Source: Pseudonocardia kujensis (lineage in GTDB: Bacteria; Actinomycetota; Actinomycetes; Mycobacteriales; Pseudonocardiaceae). From it: a DNA stretch of 64,000 bases. Both the position numbers and the translations under genes were made by a program. Where the stretch lies: assembly GCF_021283305.1 (NCBI RefSeq), contig NZ_JAJSOK010000014.1, forward strand, positions 78,128 through 142,127, in the 5' to 3' direction. Under the pieces are notes generated by a model that ran no database searches, was not told the origin of the DNA, and saw only the letters and a list, made by a program, of their open reading frames with translations. Shown here piece after piece: positions 42,145 to 49,975 of this stretch; the stretch's first letter is position 1, and the number at the start of each line of letters is the position of its first letter.

Positions 42145-43605
42145 ATGGAGGTCGTGATCGTCGGCGCGGGCGCGGCCGGGGCGATGACCGCCCTGCTCGC
42201 GGCGCGCGCCGGGCACCACGTCACGCTGCTGGAGCGCGAGCCGGCGGCGCCGGCGGGATCCGTGGAGGAGGCCGCCGCCCGGGCGTTCCGGCCGACCGCA
42301 CCGCAGATCGTGCAGCCGCACGTGCTGCTCGCGCGGTACCGGCTCCTGCTGCGCGAGCACCTGCCCGACGTGTACGACGACCTGGTCCGCGACGGCGCCG
42401 TCGAGTCCCGGCTCGCGGCCCAGCTCCCGCCCACGCTCCGCGACCTGGCCCCCGGGCCCCACGACGACCGCTACACGATGCTGCTCACCCGCCGGTCCAC
42501 GCTGGACCGGGTCCTCGACGCGCGGGTGCGCTCCGAGCGGGGGATCACGGTGCGCGGCGGCGCCACCGTCCGCGGGCTGCTCACCCGGGGCGGAGCGCCC
42601 CCGCGGATCACCGGCGTCCGGCTGGACGACGGCGCGCTGGCCGCCGACGTCGTCGTCGACGCCTCGGGGCGGCGGTCCCGGGTCGACGGCTGGCTGGCGG
42701 GGGTGGGCGCGCGGCCACGCCCCGTCGTCAGGGCCGACTGCGGTCTCGCCTACTACAGCCGGCACTACCGCCTGCGCACCACGAACGACCTGCCCGGACG
42801 CGCGGACAACCGCACCATCCTCCCGCTCGACGAGTTCGTGGCCGGGATGTGGGGCGCCGACAACGGGACGGTCCTGCTGGGGCTGTGCCCGCTGGCCGAG
42901 GACCACCGGTTCCGCGTGCTGCGCGACCCGGAGGTGTTCACCGCGGTCTTCGCCACGGTGCCCGGCCTGCGGGGCTGGCTCGACGTGCTGGAACCGATCG
43001 GCGAGGTGTTCCCGATGGGCGGCCTGCACAACACCCTGCACCGCCTGGTCGACGCGGCCGGTCCGGTCGCCCTCGGGCTGCACGCCGTCGGTGACGGGGT
43101 CTGCACCACCAACCCGACGCTGGCCCGCGGGCTGGGCGTGGCGCTGCGGACCGCGCTCGACCTCGTCGACGCCCTCTCAGAACACCCGCACGACCCGCTC
43201 GCCCGCGCCCTGGCCCACGACGCGGCGATCACCGAGGGCGTCGAGCCGTTCTACCTCGACCAGGCCCGCACGGACGCGGCGCGTCTCGCCCGGGTCCGCG
43301 GGGTGCTGCACGTGCGGGGGGTGCTCGACGGGCGACCCGCGGCCCCGGCGGCACCGGCCGCACCGCCTCCGTCGCCGGAGCGGGTGGGATTCGACGAGCT
43401 CTCCGCCGCGGCCTTCTTCGACGCGACGCTCTTCCGCACCGCCGCCTCGGTGCGGGGCATGCTCGTCCGCCCCGAGGCGGTCTACATCGACCCCGCCGTG
43501 GTCGCCCGGGTCCGGGAGGTGCAGGCCGCGCACCCCGACGGGGTTCCCGCCCCCGCCCAGCCCGACCCCGACCGCCTCGCGAAGGCCCTCGCCGCGGCGG
43601 CGTGA
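42145..43605 (+). CDS. FAD-dependent oxidoreductase (PHBH/geranylgeranyl-reductase-like)
   Basis: 486 residues from the ATG at 42145 (MEVVIVGAGAAGAMTALL). The dinucleotide motif GAGAAGAMTALLAARAGHHVTLLERE (7 to 32) and the late motif HAVGDGVCTTNPTLARGLGVAL (about 313 to 334) place it among FAD-dependent monooxygenases and reductases of the PHBH-like superfamily. DVVVDASGRRSRVDGWL (about 170) is the usual middle motif. Substrate is unknown. The frame is open upstream for 700 bases as a shadow of the membrane protein gene. It has no recognisable biosynthetic partners. Confidence 0.82.
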   Translation: MEVVIVGAGAAGAMTALLAARAGHHVTLLEREPAAPAGSVEEAAARAFRPTAPQIVQPHVLLARYRLLLREHLPDVYDDLVRDGAVESRLAAQLPPTLRDLAPGPHDDRYTMLLTRRSTLDRVLDARVRSERGITVRGGATVRGLLTRGGAPPRITGVRLDDGALAADVVVDASGRRSRVDGWLAGVGARPRPVVRADCGLAYYSRHYRLRTTNDLPGRADNRTILPLDEFVAGMWGADNGTVLLGLCPLAEDHRFRVLRDPEVFTAVFATVPGLRGWLDVLEPIGEVFPMGGLHNTLHRLVDAAGPVALGLHAVGDGVCTTNPTLARGLGVALRTALDLVDALSEHPHDPLARALAHDAAITEGVEPFYLDQARTDAARLARVRGVLHVRGVLDGRPAAPAAPAAPPPSPERVGFDELSAAAFFDATLFRTAASVRGMLVRPEAVYIDPAVVARVREVQAAHPDGVPAPAQPDPDRLAKALAAAA

Positions 43606-43611
43606 GGCGGA

Positions 43612-43869
43612 TCAGGCCGGCTCCTCCGCCGCCCGCTTCCGCGCGGCGCCGAAGCGCTGCTGGACGTTCTGCTTCGTGGTGCCGTAGAGGGCGCCGATCT
43701 TCGACCAGCTCGCGCCGGCCTCGCGGGCCTCGGCGGCACGGCGTCGTTCGACCTCCTCCGCGGCACACCGCAGGTCTCTCGCGGCGGCGAGGGCCTCGAG
43801 GGGACTCCCGGCCGCGGCGAGCGCGTCAAGGGCCTTCTGCACGTGCTTGAGGCCACTGTCAGCCGACAC
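43612..43869 (-). CDS. Small helix-turn-helix DNA-binding protein
   Basis: 85 residues from a GTG at 43869. A helical N-terminal half (about 1 to 48) is followed by a helix-turn-helix: EAGASWSKIGALYGTTKQNVQQRFGAARKR (about 50 to 79). This resembles the C-terminal HTH of several actinobacterial regulators with a GASWAEIGxALGxSRQ pattern. Its start lies next to three copies of CGTCAA-N7-TTGACG in the divergent region, so it is probably an autoregulated repressor also controlling the gene at 43966. Confidence 0.75.
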   Translation of the reverse strand: MSADSGLKHVQKALDALAAAGSPLEALAAARDLRCAAEEVERRRAAEAREAGASWSKIGALYGTTKQNVQQRFGAARKRAAEEPA

Positions 43870-43870
43870 G

Positions 43871-43936
43871 CGTCAATGCTAGCTTGACGGTTCGGCCGTC
43901 AATGATAGGTTGACGAACGTCAACTCGGCGTTGACG
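43871..43936. promoter_or_regulatory. Three tandem palindromes CGTCAA-N7-TTGACG
   Basis: Sites at 43871 to 43889, 43897 to 43915 and 43918 to 43936. All six arms are identical (CGTCAA / TTGACG), while the 7-base spacers differ (TGCTAGC, TGATAGG, CTCGGCG). The TTGAC arms could act as -35 elements, with TATCAT or GATAGG as -10-like sequences. They lie 1 base from the HTH gene start and 29 bases from the start at 43966. This is a multi-site operator. Confidence 0.85.
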
Positions 43937-43965
43937 AGAAGCGGCGACCCAGGAGGTGTGGGCAG

Positions 43966-44283
43966 ATGGACGGGCGGATCCACCAGCAGGGCCGGGCGGA
44001 GCGCGACCGGCGCGGGGCGTCGGACCGGGAGGTGAGCCGCGCACTCCGGGCCGTCTACTTCGCGGTCGCCGCACTGCGGCACGCGCCACGGTCGCCGCAG
44101 GTCACGCGGGCCATCTCCGAGGCGAGCACCGCCGTCGGCACCCTGCCGGGCGGCTTCGTCGCCGAGGCGCTCTACCGACTCCTCGGCACGATCGAGGACT
44201 GCCATCGCGCAGGCACGGCGGGCTCCACCCGGCTCGACGAGCGGTGGCGCACCGCGACCGCCGCCGTGCGACTGGCCGGCTGA
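43966..44283 (+). CDS. Small protein of unknown function
   Basis: 105 residues from an ATG at 43966 with AGGAGG 10 bases before. Helical and without Cys or membrane segments: ASDREVSRALRAVYFAVAALRHAPRSP (about 18 to 44), then VAEALYRLLGTIEDCHRAG. It is not recognised. It lies divergent from the small HTH gene across the triple operator, so it is the likely main target of that regulator. Confidence 0.6.
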   Translation: MDGRIHQQGRAERDRRGASDREVSRALRAVYFAVAALRHAPRSPQVTRAISEASTAVGTLPGGFVAEALYRLLGTIEDCHRAGTAGSTRLDERWRTATAAVRLAG

Positions 44284-44294
44284 CAGCAGACCCC

Positions 44295-44455
44295 GGACCC
44301 CCTCGACCACGAGCAGTCGCCGACCTCCCCGCCCGGCCGCAGGAACCAGCCCGGGGACGACAGGGAGCCGTCGGCGTGCCGAAATACTCGTCGGCGTCGA
44401 GGCAGACGATCCCGTCGAAGGTCTCACCGGCGACGGGCCAGGGCGTGCGCATCGG
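44295..44455 (-). pseudogene. Possible decayed SAM methyltransferase fragment
   Basis: On the minus strand one frame reads GETFDGIVCLDADEYFG, the next frame GWFLRPGGE and a third RRLLVVEGV. Together they resemble the FDxVVCLDA ... LLRPGGRLLVVEG middle of a methyltransferase broken by two frameshifts. The fragment is short and the similarity is judged by eye only. Confidence 0.3.
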
Positions 44456-44494
44456 CCCCGCGGCGGTGGCGGGGATCGCGGAGGGGGTCGAGAC

Positions 44495-45274
44495 TCACCC
44501 GGCCGCCAGGGCCGCGAGGACCGGTTCCTCGACGGGCGTCGGGTCGGTCGCGTGCAGGTCCAGCAGGCCCGTCGGGTCGAGCGGCGGCTGGGCCATGAAC
44601 CGCGGCCGGGTGCCGTGGTGGACCTGCGCGGAGTGCACCAGGAACGGGTGGACGAGGTAGACGTCGCCGGGCAGGCCGGTCGCGAGGGCCACGGGCAGGT
44701 CGTCGGTCGCCGGGACGGCCTCGCGGGCGAAGGCGAAGAAGTCCGCGCCCTCGTCGCCGTACGGGGCGAGCAACCGCGCAGCCTTCCGGTGCGACCCGAT
44801 CCGCACCTTCGTGGGGGCGTCCGCCTCGCCGACCTCCGAGAACAGGAAGAGCATCAGCAGTGCCCGGTTCCGGGAGCGCACGTTCAGGCGGAACTCGCCG
44901 GTCGGGCCGGCGAAGCTCGCCTCGACGTGCCAGCCGGCGTCGCCCGGGTCGTCGGCGTGCGGGAACCGGATCGGGAACGTGCCGAGCCCGCGCCGCGGCC
45001 GCCACCGCCCCGGTCCGACGAGCTGGTCCAGCGCGCCGTGCAGCCGGTCCGTCGTCGCGGCCCGCCGGAACGGCGGATCGCCCCGGCCGGGGATCCGGTG
45101 GACCGGCAGGGTCCAGGTGGCGGGGTCGTCGGGCGCGGCGCCGGTCTCGGCCCGCACCTGCTCCCACAGCAGCGCGCGGCACTCGTCGGCGAGCGTGCGG
45201 GGGAAGGCCTCCTCGAGCCGGACGAACCCGTCGTCGGCGAAGGCGCGGACCTGTGCGGCGGAGAGGACGGCCAT
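44495..45274 (-). CDS. Phytanoyl-CoA dioxygenase (PhyH) family protein
   Basis: 259 residues from an ATG at 45274. An Fe(II)/2-oxoglutarate dioxygenase fold: QVRAFADDGFVRLEEAFP (about 8 to 25), the first metal motif in AGWHVEASF (about 113), GDVYLVHPFLVHSA with the distal His (about 207), and RPRFMAQPPL with the co-substrate Arg (about 226). The usual H-x-D is H-x-E here. This is rare but known in functional members such as AsnO. It is divergent from the IclR gene (109 bases), so it is a probable target of IclR. Substrate unknown. Confidence 0.82.
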   Translation of the reverse strand: MAVLSAAQVRAFADDGFVRLEEAFPRTLADECRALLWEQVRAETGAAPDDPATWTLPVHRIPGRGDPPFRRAATTDRLHGALDQLVGPGRWRPRRGLGTFPIRFPHADDPGDAGWHVEASFAGPTGEFRLNVRSRNRALLMLFLFSEVGEADAPTKVRIGSHRKAARLLAPYGDEGADFFAFAREAVPATDDLPVALATGLPGDVYLVHPFLVHSAQVHHGTRPRFMAQPPLDPTGLLDLHATDPTPVEEPVLAALAAG

Positions 45275-45383
45275 CGGTCCGGGATGGTGGACCGGATGCG
45301 CGCGCCGCCACCACCGGTTTTCCGGCCCGGCGCGGCTACGGTGGATCGGTGCTGCGAGTTCCCCCGCCGCCCCGGGAGCGGGC

Positions 45384-46166
45384 GTGACGGCCGCCGCCCC
45401 TTCCGCGCGCGGCTCCGAGATCCAGTCCGTGGCCCGTGCGGCCTCGGTGCTCGGCGTGGTCGTCGACAGCCCGCACGGCCTGACCACCACCGAGATCGCC
45501 AAGATCACCGGGTTGACCGTGAGCACGGTGCACCGGCTGGCGCACACGCTCGTCTCGGGCAACCTGCTGTGTCGCGACCAGGGCAGCGAGCGCTTCCTGC
45601 CGGGCCCGCTGCTGCTGCGGCTGGCCCGTAAGGCCCTCGGCGCCTCGGGCGTCCCGGAGGCCGCCGACGTGCTCAAGGAGCTCGCGGACCGCACGGGTGA
45701 GACGGCGAGCATCGGCATGCGCCGTGGCGACGAGGTCCTGGTCCTGCTGTCCGTGCCGTCGACGAAGGCCCTGCGTTACACCGGCCGTCCCGGTGCCCGC
45801 GTGCCGCTGTTGGAGTCCGCGATCGGCTGCGCGATCGTGGCGTTCGGCGCCGATCCGGTCGGCCAGGCCGCGGAGGTCCTGACGCGGACCGGCAGCGGCA
45901 GTCCCGAGTCGTGGGCGACGGAGATCGACCTGCTGGCCACCCAGTTCCGCGGTTACGCGGTGCTCGACGACCCGCACGACCCCGCGTTGCGGGCGGTCGC
46001 GGCACCCGTGGTGGGGGCGAGCGAGCACGTCCGGATGGGGGTCGAGATCCAGGGCCCGGCCAGCCGGTTGCCCGACGAGCGGCTCGACGGGCTGGGCTCG
46101 GTCGTGCGGGCCGCGGCCGACGCGCTGGAGGGTCTCCCGGTGTCGATGGCGTTCGGGGATTTCTGA
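45384..46166 (+). CDS. IclR family transcriptional regulator
   Basis: 260 residues from a GTG at 45384. The N-terminal winged helix (about 13 to 75) is IQSVARAASVLGVVVDSPHGLTTTEIAKITGLTVSTVHRLAHTL. The C-terminal IclR effector domain follows, with ETASIGMRRGDEVLVL (about 111), ESAIGCAIVAFG (about 150) and GYAVLDDPHDPALRAVAAPV (about 190). IclR proteins sense small metabolites. It sits between the PhyH gene and the transport/SBP-like operon. A CGGACA-TT-TGTCCG palindrome spans its 3' end and the next promoter region, so it may control the downstream operon. Confidence 0.88.
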   Translation: MTAAAPSARGSEIQSVARAASVLGVVVDSPHGLTTTEIAKITGLTVSTVHRLAHTLVSGNLLCRDQGSERFLPGPLLLRLARKALGASGVPEAADVLKELADRTGETASIGMRRGDEVLVLLSVPSTKALRYTGRPGARVPLLESAIGCAIVAFGADPVGQAAEVLTRTGSGSPESWATEIDLLATQFRGYAVLDDPHDPALRAVAAPVVGASEHVRMGVEIQGPASRLPDERLDGLGSVVRAAADALEGLPVSMAFGDF

Positions 46167-46207
46167 CCGGACATTTGTCCGAAGGACCAGTTCCTGACCG
46201 GACATTT
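46163..46207. promoter_or_regulatory. Candidate IclR operator with repeated element
   Basis: A perfect palindrome CGGACA-TT-TGTCCG at 46168 to 46181, within a 14-bp element (CTGACCGGACATTT) present twice, at 46163 and 46194, 31 bases apart (three helical turns). It lies just upstream of a promoter-like pair at 46247. Confidence 0.5.
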
Positions 46208-46246
46208 CACCATGCGCGAATGTGTCCCGCATCCCGCAAAGGGGCG

Positions 46247-46276
46247 TTGACCATCACCGCGGGGCCTGCCTACTCT
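46247..46276 (+). promoter_or_regulatory. Candidate promoter for the sulfur operon
   Basis: TTGACC (46247 to 46252), an 18-base spacer, then TACTCT (46271 to 46276), 35 bases before the GTG at 46311. GAGAGGAGG serves as ribosome-binding site. Confidence 0.5.
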
Positions 46277-46310
46277 CGGCTCACCCGATCGGGAGAGGAG
46301 GCGAACGCAC

Positions 46311-47180
46311 GTGACCACGGACCGCGACGGCGAGATCGTCGTGTCGCCCAACCACGTCGTCTTCGACCTCCCCGAGATCGTGGCCGTGCAGGAGGGGCTC
46401 TTCGAGGCCGTCGGGCTGCGGGTGCGCTTCGCCGACGCCGCGGACCGCTCCGCCGACGCCGAGCGCAACCCGGCGGCGCGCCACAAGGAGTCGCAGTTCA
46501 CCGCCGCCCGGGCGGACGTCTACAACGTCTGCGAGTGGGGCGGCATCGACCGGCTCGAGCGGGACACCCGCGGCGGCCGGATCGGCCACCTGCGCGCGGC
46601 GGTCGTCGCGCAGGCCCTGGTCAGCCTCGACGACGACCTCAACGAACCGCACGACCTCGCCGACGTGACGGTCTCGATCAACGAGTACACCGGCTCGCAC
46701 TACACCGCACTGCACCTGCTCGAAGGCACCGTGCCCCGCGAGCGGATCACGCTGGCGCACACCGGCCCGCCCGGCACGAGGCTCGACCTGCTGCTGGCCG
46801 GCGAGTCCCGCGCGACCATGCTGATGGAGCCCTTCCTGTCCGTCGCGCTGACCCACGGCGCGCACGTCCTCGGCACCTACGCCTACCGCGGCTCCCAGGT
46901 CGTCGCCCCGCACCTCACCGCGGCGCAGCAGGAGGCGTACCGCACGGCCGTCGACAAGGCCGTGGACCTCGTCAACGCCGACCGGGCCCGCTGGGCGCCG
47001 ACGATCGCCGCGGAGGCCGGGGACCGGCTCGACCCGGCCGACCTGCGCCCGGACTACTACCGCTACACGCACATCGCGCCGTTCACCGAGCGCCGGTTCA
47101 CCGAGACGTACGCCTGGATGCGCTCCTGGCGACTGACCGACGGCCGCTCCGGCTACGAGACCCTGCGGGCCCTGCGATGA
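46311..47180 (+). CDS. Cytosolic substrate-binding-protein-fold protein 1
   Basis: 289 residues from a GTG at 46311. It has the type II periplasmic-binding fold of the nitrate/sulfonate (SsuA/NMT1-like) family but no signal peptide or lipobox, so it should stay in the cytosol. It shares distinctive segments with the protein at 49976: VCEWGGI vs ACEWGQI (about 77), GSHYTALHLLEG vs GSHYVALQTLEG (about 129), AHTGPP vs AHYGGP, MEPF vs MEPW (about 165). Precedents for cytosolic enzymes on this fold are DszB desulfinase and Thi5. It may be an enzyme with a conserved Cys rather than a transporter part. First gene of an operon with an SsuABC-type importer. Confidence 0.72.
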   Translation: MTTDRDGEIVVSPNHVVFDLPEIVAVQEGLFEAVGLRVRFADAADRSADAERNPAARHKESQFTAARADVYNVCEWGGIDRLERDTRGGRIGHLRAAVVAQALVSLDDDLNEPHDLADVTVSINEYTGSHYTALHLLEGTVPRERITLAHTGPPGTRLDLLLAGESRATMLMEPFLSVALTHGAHVLGTYAYRGSQVVAPHLTAAQQEAYRTAVDKAVDLVNADRARWAPTIAAEAGDRLDPADLRPDYYRYTHIAPFTERRFTETYAWMRSWRLTDGRSGYETLRALR

Positions 47181-47263
47181 CCGGGGTGACCACACCGCTG
47201 CTCACCCGGCGCCGGCACGTCGACCTCTGCCTGATCAACGGCGGGACGTGTCCGGGGCGCTGA
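47177..47263 (+). CDS. Cys-containing leader peptide (sulfur attenuator)
   Basis: 28 codons overlapping the previous stop (ATGA). The peptide contains LLTRRRHVDLCLINGGTC and ends PGR. The core LTxRRHVDL followed by Cys near the end is the pattern of actinobacterial leader peptides found ahead of sulfur and cysteine genes, where slow decoding of Cys codons opens downstream expression. A GTG at 47186 is an alternative start. It is followed by a GC-rich region able to form alternative hairpins and then the importer genes. The pattern call is from memory of this peptide class. Confidence 0.75.
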   Translation: MTGVTTPLLTRRRHVDLCLINGGTCPGR

Positions 47264-47298
47264 GCGTCCCCACCCGTCGTCCCCTCTCCCTCGAGACC

Positions 47299-47341
47299 GC
47301 GCGCGCCGCGTGCCGGTCCGCTGTCGCGCGCCCCCGCGCGC
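47299..47341 (+). promoter_or_regulatory. Attenuator-like GC repeats between leader and importer
   Basis: Three self-complementary GCGCGC elements (about 47299 to 47306, 47325 to 47331, 47335 to 47341) can pair in alternative ways between the leader stop (47263) and the importer start (47360). GGAG at 47350 is the importer ribosome-binding site. This is consistent with translation-coupled attenuation. Confidence 0.45.
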
Positions 47342-47359
47342 CCTCCCCTGGAGTACCCC

Positions 47360-48394
47360 ATGCCCGCTCGTCCCCTGCTGCTCGACCGGCGGGCCGTGCT
47401 GCGCGCCGGCCTGTTCGGTGCCGCCGGCCTCGCCGGTACGTCCCTGCTCGCCGCGTGCGGCGGCTCGCCCGGACCGTCGGGATCCGGTCCGGCCCTCGCG
47501 GCCCGGGTCGAGGACACCCAGGCGGGCACCGCGGGCGCGGTGATCCGCCCGATCAGCGAGCAGAACAACCTGGTCGGGACCCTCGACCTCACCTACGTGG
47601 CCGGCACCGGCCCCGGCGACGTCCAGAACAAGCTGCTCTCCGGCGCACTCGACGTGGCGAGCATGGGGCCGCTCGGTGCGGTGGTCGCAGCCGAGGCCGG
47701 TGCCGACGTGGTGCTGTTCAGCACCAGCCTGAACAACCACGTCCGCTGGCTGGTCCCGGAGAACAGCCCCTACCGCACCCCCGCCGACCTGCGCGGGAAG
47801 AAGGTCGCGACACCGCCCAACAACAGCGACGCCTTCCGCTCCACCCAGCTCGCGGCAGCGGTCAACGGCGGTGACCTCAACGCCGACTACCAGCTCTTCC
47901 CCGGTGCGGTGCTGGCCGGACTGGCCCTCTTCGACCGCGGCGACGTCGACGCGATCGTCACCATCGAGCCCAACGCCACCCGGCTCGTCGGCAAGGGCGC
48001 GCGGCAGATCGCGACCGTCGGCGAGCTGTGGGCGCAGGGCACCGGCGAGGACCCGAACGCGCTGTTCCTCAACGGGCAGGGCGCCACCCGCGCCTGGGTC
48101 GACGGGAACCGGGAGACCGCCGCCGCGCTCGCGACGTTGCGGCTCAAGGCGCACGAGATCATCCAGCAGCGCCCGCAGGTCCTCGCCGAGCTCTCCGACG
48201 CCTACGGCATCCCGGCCGGCGAGAAGGCCGCGATCGACCTGCTCCCCAGCCGGATGAAGGACGTCTACCCGGTCGCCTGGGGCGAGTCGGTGTTCGCCAA
48301 CCTCCGCAGGCAGACCGAGGTGGCGCAGCAGGTCGGGCTGATCGAGGCGCAGCCCGCGCAGGCCCCGTGGGTCGATCTCGGAGCCCCCGCATGA
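47360..48394 (+). CDS. SsuA-like ABC transporter substrate-binding lipoprotein
   Basis: 344 residues. The N-terminus LDRRAVLRAGLFGAAGLAG has a twin Arg and ends in the lipobox LAAC, so it is an exported lipoprotein, perhaps via Tat. The mature part is a nitrate/sulfonate/taurine-type binding protein: KLLSGALDVASMGPLGAVVAAEAGADVVLF (about 92 to 121), ENSPYRTPADLRGKKVATPPNNSDAFR (about 134 to 160) and VTIEPNATRLVGKGAR. It feeds the permease and ATPase that follow with 4-base overlaps. The Cys leader peptide upstream supports a sulfur-containing ligand. Confidence 0.87.
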   Translation: MPARPLLLDRRAVLRAGLFGAAGLAGTSLLAACGGSPGPSGSGPALAARVEDTQAGTAGAVIRPISEQNNLVGTLDLTYVAGTGPGDVQNKLLSGALDVASMGPLGAVVAAEAGADVVLFSTSLNNHVRWLVPENSPYRTPADLRGKKVATPPNNSDAFRSTQLAAAVNGGDLNADYQLFPGAVLAGLALFDRGDVDAIVTIEPNATRLVGKGARQIATVGELWAQGTGEDPNALFLNGQGATRAWVDGNRETAAALATLRLKAHEIIQQRPQVLAELSDAYGIPAGEKAAIDLLPSRMKDVYPVAWGESVFANLRRQTEVAQQVGLIEAQPAQAPWVDLGAPA

Positions 48395-49212
48395 CGGCGA
48401 CCGACCTCCGCCCCGCCCGCGCCGCAGCCGTGCCCGCTGTGCCGGCGCGGCCCCGGCGGCGGTGGCGCGCGCTTCCCGCCCTGCTGTTCCTCGTGCTGCT
48501 CGCCGGCGCCTGGCAGCTGATGGCGGTGCTGCTCGACAGCGTGCTGGTCCCCGGCGTGCCGCAGATCGTGACCGAGCTGGTCGAGATCGTGGCCGACGGC
48601 TCCTTCGCCGAGCAGCTCGGCATCACGGTGCTACGGGTCGGGCTCGGCTTCGCACTGGCCTTCGTGGTCGCCGTCGCCGTGGGGATCGCGATGGGGCGCA
48701 ACGAGTTCGCCCGCCGGTTCTTCGAACCCGCGGTGCTCCTCGGGCTCACCATCCCCGGCCTGGTCTGGGCCCTGCTCTGCGTGATCTGGTTCGGGATCGA
48801 CCTGGTCAACCCGGTCGCGGCCGTCGCGCTGTCGTCGGCGCCACCGCTGATGCTGACGATCTACCAGGGCACCCGCTCCGTCGATCCCGACCTGCTGGAG
48901 ATGGCGCACGTCTACCGGTTCTCCCGGGCGACCCGGCTGCGCCGGCTCTGGCTGCCCGCCCTCGCCCCGGCGCTGTTCGCCGGCGCGCGGCTCGGGCTCT
49001 CCCTGGGCTGGAAGGTGATCGTGCTGGTCGAGGTGTTCGGCATGTCCAGCGGCGTCGGCTACCAGCTCAACAACGCCTTCGCCGCGCAGAACGTCGCCGC
49101 GGTGCTGGCCTGGACGCTGCTGTTCGCGATCGTCATGGCGGTCCTGGAGTACGGGGTGCTGCAGGGCCTCGAACGCCGGACCGGCCGTTGGCGGAAGGCG
49201 GTGTCCGTGTGA
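48391..49212 (+). CDS. SsuC/TauC-type ABC transporter permease
   Basis: 273 residues from an ATG at 48391 overlapping the previous stop. Six hydrophobic helices from about residue 30. TVLRVGLGFALAFVVAVAVGIAMGRN (about 80 to 105) and the cytoplasmic loop region EMAHVYRFSRATRLRRLWLPALAPALFAGARLGLSLGWKVIVLVE (about 170 to 214), which contacts the ATPase, are typical of sulfonate/nitrate permeases. It is translationally coupled to genes on both sides. Confidence 0.9.
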   Translation: MTATDLRPARAAAVPAVPARPRRRWRALPALLFLVLLAGAWQLMAVLLDSVLVPGVPQIVTELVEIVADGSFAEQLGITVLRVGLGFALAFVVAVAVGIAMGRNEFARRFFEPAVLLGLTIPGLVWALLCVIWFGIDLVNPVAAVALSSAPPLMLTIYQGTRSVDPDLLEMAHVYRFSRATRLRRLWLPALAPALFAGARLGLSLGWKVIVLVEVFGMSSGVGYQLNNAFAAQNVAAVLAWTLLFAIVMAVLEYGVLQGLERRTGRWRKAVSV

Positions 49213-49952
49213 GCGAACCCTCGGCAGCGCACGCCCCGACCACCACCCGTGTCCGGCTCGACGGGATCGGCAAGACCTTCGTCGACGCCCGCAGCGGCGC
49301 CCCGCAGCAGGTCCTCGCAGACTTCTCGCTGACCGTCGAGCCCGGCGAGCTGGTGGCCGTGGTCGGGGCCTCCGGGACCGGGAAGACCACGCTGCTGCAC
49401 GTCGTCGCCGGGCTGGTCGAGCCGGACGCCGGGACCGTCGACATCGGACGGCCGCGCCTCGGCGTGGTCTTCCAGCAGCCGCGGCTGCTCGACTGGCTGC
49501 CGGTCCGGCAGAACGTGGCGCTCGCCCTGGAGGCCGCCGGGCTCGACCCCGCCGCGGCCGACGGCACGCTCGCCGCCGTCGGGCTCGCCGAGTACGCCGG
49601 CTCCTACCCCACCGTGCTGTCCGGCGGCCAACGCCAACGCGTCGCCGTGGCCCGCGCGTTCGCCGTCGAACCCGATCTCGTGCTGCTCGACGAGCCGTTC
49701 TCCGCGCTCGACGAGCTCACCGCCCGCAAGCTGCGCCTGCTCCTGCAGGAGCTGTGGATGCAGCGCCCGCGCACCGGGCTGCTCGTCACCCACAACCCGC
49801 TCGAGGCCGCGCTGCTCGCGGACCGCGTGATCGTCCTCGCCGGGCGGCCCGCGCAGGTCGCCGCGGAGTACCGCGTCGACCGCGAGCGTCCCCGGTCCGC
49901 CGAGGACCCCCACCTCTTCGACCTGCACTCCCGCATCGTCGCCGCGCTCTGA
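49209..49952 (+). CDS. SsuB/TauB-type ABC transporter ATP-binding protein
   Basis: 247 residues from a GTG at 49209 (GTGA overlap). Walker A GASGTGKTT (about 54), Q-loop VVFQQPRLLDWLPVRQNV (about 85), signature LSGGQRQRVAVARAF (about 137), Walker B LVLLDEPFSALDE (about 157) and the switch His (VTHNPLEAALLADR, about 193) are complete. LLDWLPV after the Q-loop is the style of sulfonate/nitrate/taurine ATPases. Confidence 0.92.
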   Translation: MSEPSAAHAPTTTRVRLDGIGKTFVDARSGAPQQVLADFSLTVEPGELVAVVGASGTGKTTLLHVVAGLVEPDAGTVDIGRPRLGVVFQQPRLLDWLPVRQNVALALEAAGLDPAAADGTLAAVGLAEYAGSYPTVLSGGQRQRVAVARAFAVEPDLVLLDEPFSALDELTARKLRLLLQELWMQRPRTGLLVTHNPLEAALLADRVIVLAGRPAQVAAEYRVDRERPRSAEDPHLFDLHSRIVAAL

Positions 49953-49975
49953 GCGCCCTGAGAAAGGACCGTGTC

